DNA of 7,430 nt from DAIRVC01 sp036803025. Its GTDB lineage: Bacteria; Chloroflexota; Anaerolineae; Anaerolineales; E44-bin32. Of the stretch, positions 6,843 through 7,430 are shown in pieces; position 1 is the first letter of the stretch, and every line of letters begins with the position of its first letter. Under the pieces are notes generated by a model. The model searched no databases, had not been told where the DNA came from, and saw nothing but the letters and a program-made list of their open reading frames with translations. Location of the stretch: the NCBI GenBank assembly GCA_036803025.1, contig DAIRVC010000136.1, positions 1 through 7,430 of the forward strand, written 5' to 3'. Position numbers and translations under genes: made by a program.

Positions 6843-7133
6843 ATGCTGTATCCGGTCTGGCTGTTCCTCTCGGCGATCTTCTTCTATTACGCGTACATCA
6901 ACTGGAGACAGGCGAAGACCTCGCTGCGGGAGTTCCAGTTCCGCCAGAAGGAAGGCGAGCAGGCGCCGCGCGAGGTTGGTGACGGGATCAAGGAGTTCGT
7001 CGGCGACTTCAACCGCTATCTCCAGAGCGTCAACACAGCCAATCGCGCCAGACACAAGGCGGCGGCTTTCGGCTTCATGGTGGCCGGTGTGGTCGCTTTG
7101 GTGTCGATGTTCATGACGCTTCCGATCAACTGA
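6843..7133 (+). CDS. Small two-TM membrane protein of unknown function
   Basis: This 96-aa protein is not one I recognise. It has a hydrophobic segment at about residues 3-20 (starting MLYPVWLFLSAIFFYY) and another at about 73-92 (AAAFGFMVAGVVALVSMF). Between them lies a charged, probably helical stretch of about 50 residues rich in Arg, Lys, Glu and Gln. By the positive-inside rule the loop would be cytoplasmic and both ends outside. The ATG at 6843 is chosen because AGGAGG (6830-6835) precedes it with 7 nt spacing; the frame extends upstream to 6750, but that part would be rich in Arg and Pro and unlike the rest. It has its own promoter-like sequence and stands between the Roadblock gene and the SDR gene. 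It could be an accessory membrane anchor, but nothing in the sequence says for what. Confidence 0.82.
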   Translation: MLYPVWLFLSAIFFYYAYINWRQAKTSLREFQFRQKEGEQAPREVGDGIKEFVGDFNRYLQSVNTANRARHKAAAFGFMVAGVVALVSMFMTLPIN

Positions 7134-7174
7134 GGCTCCTCCCCTCTGGAGGGCGCGATCGCTATCACGCGCGG

Positions 7175-7198
7175 CTCGGGCGTGCCTTCGCGCCCGGG
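7175..7198 (+). terminator. Hairpin between the small membrane protein gene and the SDR gene
   Basis: CTCGGGCGTG and CGCGCCCGGG form a 10-bp stem with two G-T wobble pairs and a CCTT loop. It starts 42 nt after the stop at 7133 and ends only 4 nt before the AAGGAGG-like ribosome binding site of the SDR gene. It has no T-run, so it may be a transcript-end structure, or one affecting access to that ribosome binding site. The rest of the gap (7134-7174) holds only a weaker CCTCC/GGAGG pairing. Confidence 0.35.
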
Positions 7199-7219
7199 TG
7201 CAGAAGGAGGTCGGTCGCA

Positions 7220-7430
7220 ATGTTCTCGCTGACCGACAAGGTGGCTGTTGTGACCGGCGGCTCGCGCGGGATCGGCCGGGCGATCGCATTGGCCTACTCC
7301 CAGGCGGGCGCGGCCGTGGTGGTCGCCAGCCGCAAGGCGGAAGGGGTCGAGGCCGTGGCGGCGGAGATCCGCCAGGCGGGCGGCCGGGCACTGGCCGTCG
7401 CCGCGCACGTCGGGCAGGAGGAGGCGGTTG
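7220..7430 (+). CDS. SDR-family NAD(P)-dependent oxidoreductase, 3' end cut by window edge
   Basis: Only the first 70 codons are present of a protein that normally has about 250 residues. The N-terminus is the Rossmann dinucleotide fold of classical short-chain dehydrogenases: KVAVVTGGSRGIGRAIA with the TGGSRGIG cofactor loop at residues 12-19. Arg16 in this loop and the SRK at the end of the second beta strand (37-39) suggest NADP(H) rather than NAD(H). The pattern VVVASRKAEG then AAEIRQAGG resembles the DHRS4-like and glucose dehydrogenase-like SDR groups, but the catalytic Ser-Tyr-Lys lies beyond the edge, so the substrate cannot be given. The ATG at 7220 has a strong GAAGGAGG (7203-7210) at 9 nt spacing. 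It probably begins its own unit or follows the small membrane protein gene. Confidence 0.93.
   Translation, partial: MFSLTDKVAVVTGGSRGIGRAIALAYSQAGAAVVVASRKAEGVEAVAAEIRQAGGRALAVAAHVGQEEAV

Overview
This is a GC-rich bacterial window (roughly two thirds G+C by eye, strongly GC-biased third codon positions) with long open frames on the strand opposite nearly every gene. The gene content is chromosomal and non-mobile: a nucleoside-catabolism pair, two SPFH/Band 7 membrane proteins, a Roadblock-domain protein, a GT1-type glycosyltransferase and an SDR oxidoreductase. A Roadblock protein together with multi-pass SPFH proteins in GC-rich DNA fits an environmental lineage such as Chloroflexota (Anaerolineae-like). 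That assignment is an inference from style and gene content, because there is no rRNA or marker gene to confirm it.

Minus strand, about 6151 down to 1: five genes run in one direction and look like a single transcription unit. In transcription order they are SPFH protein 1 (4 TM segments plus Band 7-like core), SPFH protein 2 (2 TM segments plus a related core), a PfkB-type pseudouridine kinase (psuK), pseudouridine-5'-phosphate glycosidase (psuG), and a GT1/GT28-like glycosyltransferase cut by the left edge. The junctions are tight: an ATGA overlap between the SPFH genes, a TGATG overlap between SPFH 2 and psuK, then gaps of 43 and 49 nt. PsuK phosphorylates pseudouridine and PsuG splits the product into uracil and ribose 5-phosphate, so the middle of the operon is a complete two-step salvage route for this RNA-derived C-nucleoside. 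The SPFH proteins and the glycosyltransferase are not part of that pathway, and their co-transcription is the most unusual feature of the window.

Plus strand, 6242 to 7430: a Roadblock/LC7-domain protein is transcribed divergently from the SPFH operon across a 90-nt gap. It is followed by a GC-rich hairpin, a small two-TM membrane protein of unknown function (96 aa) with its own promoter-like sequence and a strong Shine-Dalgarno site, a second hairpin, and the start of an SDR-family oxidoreductase that leaves the window on the right. The promoter-like sequences before the Roadblock gene and the small membrane protein gene share a similar layout (TTGC start, 17-nt spacer, TA[C/T]TCTAG).

I see no tRNA, rRNA, CRISPR array, insertion sequence, phage gene or origin in this window.
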